NCBI GenBank assembly: GCA_023390695.1
Contig: JAEWCJ010000039.1
Span: forward strand, 1 to 7,538
Reading direction: 5' to 3'
Source: Pseudomonadota bacterium
Lineage (GTDB): Bacteria > Pseudomonadota > Alphaproteobacteria > Rhizobiales > Xanthobacteraceae
DNA: 7,538 bases
Shown here: positions 6,546 to 7,538 of the stretch, one piece after another
How the letters are laid out: each line of letters opens with the position of its first letter
How positions within the stretch are numbered: position 1 is the stretch's first letter
Made by a program: the position numbers and the translations under genes
Notes under the pieces: model-generated
The model's database searches: none
Seen by the model: the letters and a program-made list of their open reading frames with translations, nothing else
What the model was told of the DNA's origin: nothing

Positions 6546-7538
6546 GCCGCGAGATCGGCGACCACGGCGTCAAGCAGCGGAAAACAGTCGCGCGTGACCC
6601 GCAGGCGGCCATTTGCTGTGATCTCCAGCGCGCCCTGGGTTCTCAGAAGCGCGATGCGTCCGGCGTCCAGCGGGCGTCCGGACAAGGCCTGATAGCGCGC
6701 AAGATCGATGCCTTCGGTCAGGCGCAATCCCATCAGGAGGTATTCGTCGGCGCGTTCTTCGCTGGTCAGTTGTTCGTCGACAATCAGGCCGTGGCCCAGC
6801 GTTTCGACCCGCATGAGCCAGCTTTCGGGCTTCTTCTCGGTGGCGGTGGCGAAGCGCTTGCCGGCGGCCTCCAGGCGGCCATGCGCGCCGGGACCAACGC
6901 CGGCATATTCATCGCCGCGCCAATAGACGAGGTTGTGCCGCGATTCTGCGCCGGGTCTCGCATGATTGGAAATCTCATACGCGGGCAGGCCGGCCTGTGC
7001 GCAGATGTCCTGCGTCGTGTCATACAGCGCGCGCGCGACATCCTCATCGGGCGTCTGCAACTTGCCGAGCGAATGCAGGGCGTAGAACGGCGTGTCCGGC
7101 TCGATGGTGAGCTGATAGAGCGACAGATGTTCGGCGGCTTCGGCAATGGCCCAGCGTAATTCATCCGCCCACATGGCCGGGGTCTGGTTCGGACGGGCGT
7201 AGATCAAGTCGAAGGAATAGCGGTCGAAATTGGTGCGGGCGATGGCGACGGCATCGAGCGCCTCGCGTGCGGTGTGCAGACGGCCCAGTTCCTTCAGTGC
7301 GTTGTCGTGCAGGGCCTGAACACCGAGCGACACGCGGTTGATTCCCGCTGCACGGAAACCGCGAAACCGCTCTGCCTCGACGCTGGTAGGATTGGCTTCC
7401 AGCGTGACCTCCACGCTGGGCGACACCTGCCAGTGTTTTCCGATCGCATCGAGGATCGTCGCCACGCTTGCCGGCTGCATCAGCGAGGGCGTGCCGCCGC
7501 CGAAAAAGATCGACGACACCGTGCGGCCAGGTGTACGC
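6542..7538 (-). CDS. hemW: Radical SAM heme chaperone HemW (N-terminus beyond window)
   Basis: HemW belongs to the HemN-like radical SAM proteins. It binds heme and is proposed to deliver it to haem proteins; it is often misnamed coproporphyrinogen III oxidase. The gene is open through the right edge, so about 331 C-terminal residues are present. The CxxxCxxC cluster that binds the iron-sulfur centre should lie just outside and cannot be checked. Visible family signatures are TVSSIFFGGGTPSLM near the left of the visible protein, VTLEANPTSVEAERF, INRVSLGVQALHD, LGRLHT, FDLIYARPNQT, LSLYQLTIEPDTPFY and YEISNHARPGAESRHNLVYW. The C-terminal HemN_C domain includes ERADEYLLMGLRLTEGIDL. An internal GTG at 7519-7517 (Val of TVSSIF) is not the true start. 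The stop TAG (6544-6542) overlaps that of the convergent lipoprotein gene. Confidence 0.95.
   Translation of the reverse strand, partial: RTPGRTVSSIFFGGGTPSLMQPASVATILDAIGKHWQVSPSVEVTLEANPTSVEAERFRGFRAAGINRVSLGVQALHDNALKELGRLHTAREALDAVAIARTNFDRYSFDLIYARPNQTPAMWADELRWAIAEAAEHLSLYQLTIEPDTPFYALHSLGKLQTPDEDVARALYDTTQDICAQAGLPAYEISNHARPGAESRHNLVYWRGDEYAGVGPGAHGRLEAAGKRFATATEKKPESWLMRVETLGHGLIVDEQLTSEERADEYLLMGLRLTEGIDLARYQALSGRPLDAGRIALLRTQGALEITANGRLRVTRDCFPLLDAVVADLAA

Overview
This 7.5 kb, GC-rich window reads as an ordinary, densely packed chromosomal segment of an alphaproteobacterium, most likely Hyphomicrobiales/Rhizobiales near the Bradyrhizobium-Afipia-Pseudolabrys group. That placement is inferred from codon bias (G/C at most third positions), from GTG starts, and from the neighbourhood hemW - lpoA-like - rsmI - yraN - gshB. 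I recall that order as common in this order of bacteria but could not check it here. I see no mobile element, CRISPR array, tRNA or rRNA.

Layout from left to right. (1) A 55-codon plus-strand ORF (40-207) with a good Shine-Dalgarno sequence encodes an unrecognised small protein. (2) Converging on it is a minus-strand pair: gshB (glutathione synthetase, 2120-1182), then an exported AmpD/PGRP-fold amidase-like protein (1185-220). The two overlap through a 4-base GTGA start/stop. (3) A 99-bp divergent intergenic region (2121-2219) separates gshB from a plus-strand transmembrane methyl-accepting chemotaxis receptor (2220-3908). (4) Six bases beyond the receptor, on the minus strand, end rsmI (16S rRNA C1402 2'-O-methyltransferase, 5214-4309) and yraN (UPF0102, 4304-3915), only 4 bases apart. 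(5) A 113-bp divergent region (5215-5327) separates rsmI from a plus-strand lipoprotein of the LpoA/YraM penicillin-binding-protein-activator family (5328-6545). (6) hemW (radical-SAM heme chaperone) runs on the minus strand off the right edge, so its N-terminus is missing. The lpoA-like gene and hemW share a CTAG that gives both stop codons.

Functionally, two envelope genes (amidase-like and LpoA-like) sit beside housekeeping genes for ribosome methylation, heme handling and glutathione synthesis. The chemoreceptor between yraN and gshB looks like an insertion into an otherwise housekeeping cluster. I found no convincing undescribed multi-gene system. The points most worth checking are the atypical amidase coupled to gshB, the unannotated small ORF, a strong hairpin at the lpoA/hemW junction, the inserted chemoreceptor, and CtrA-like motifs in the two divergent promoter regions.
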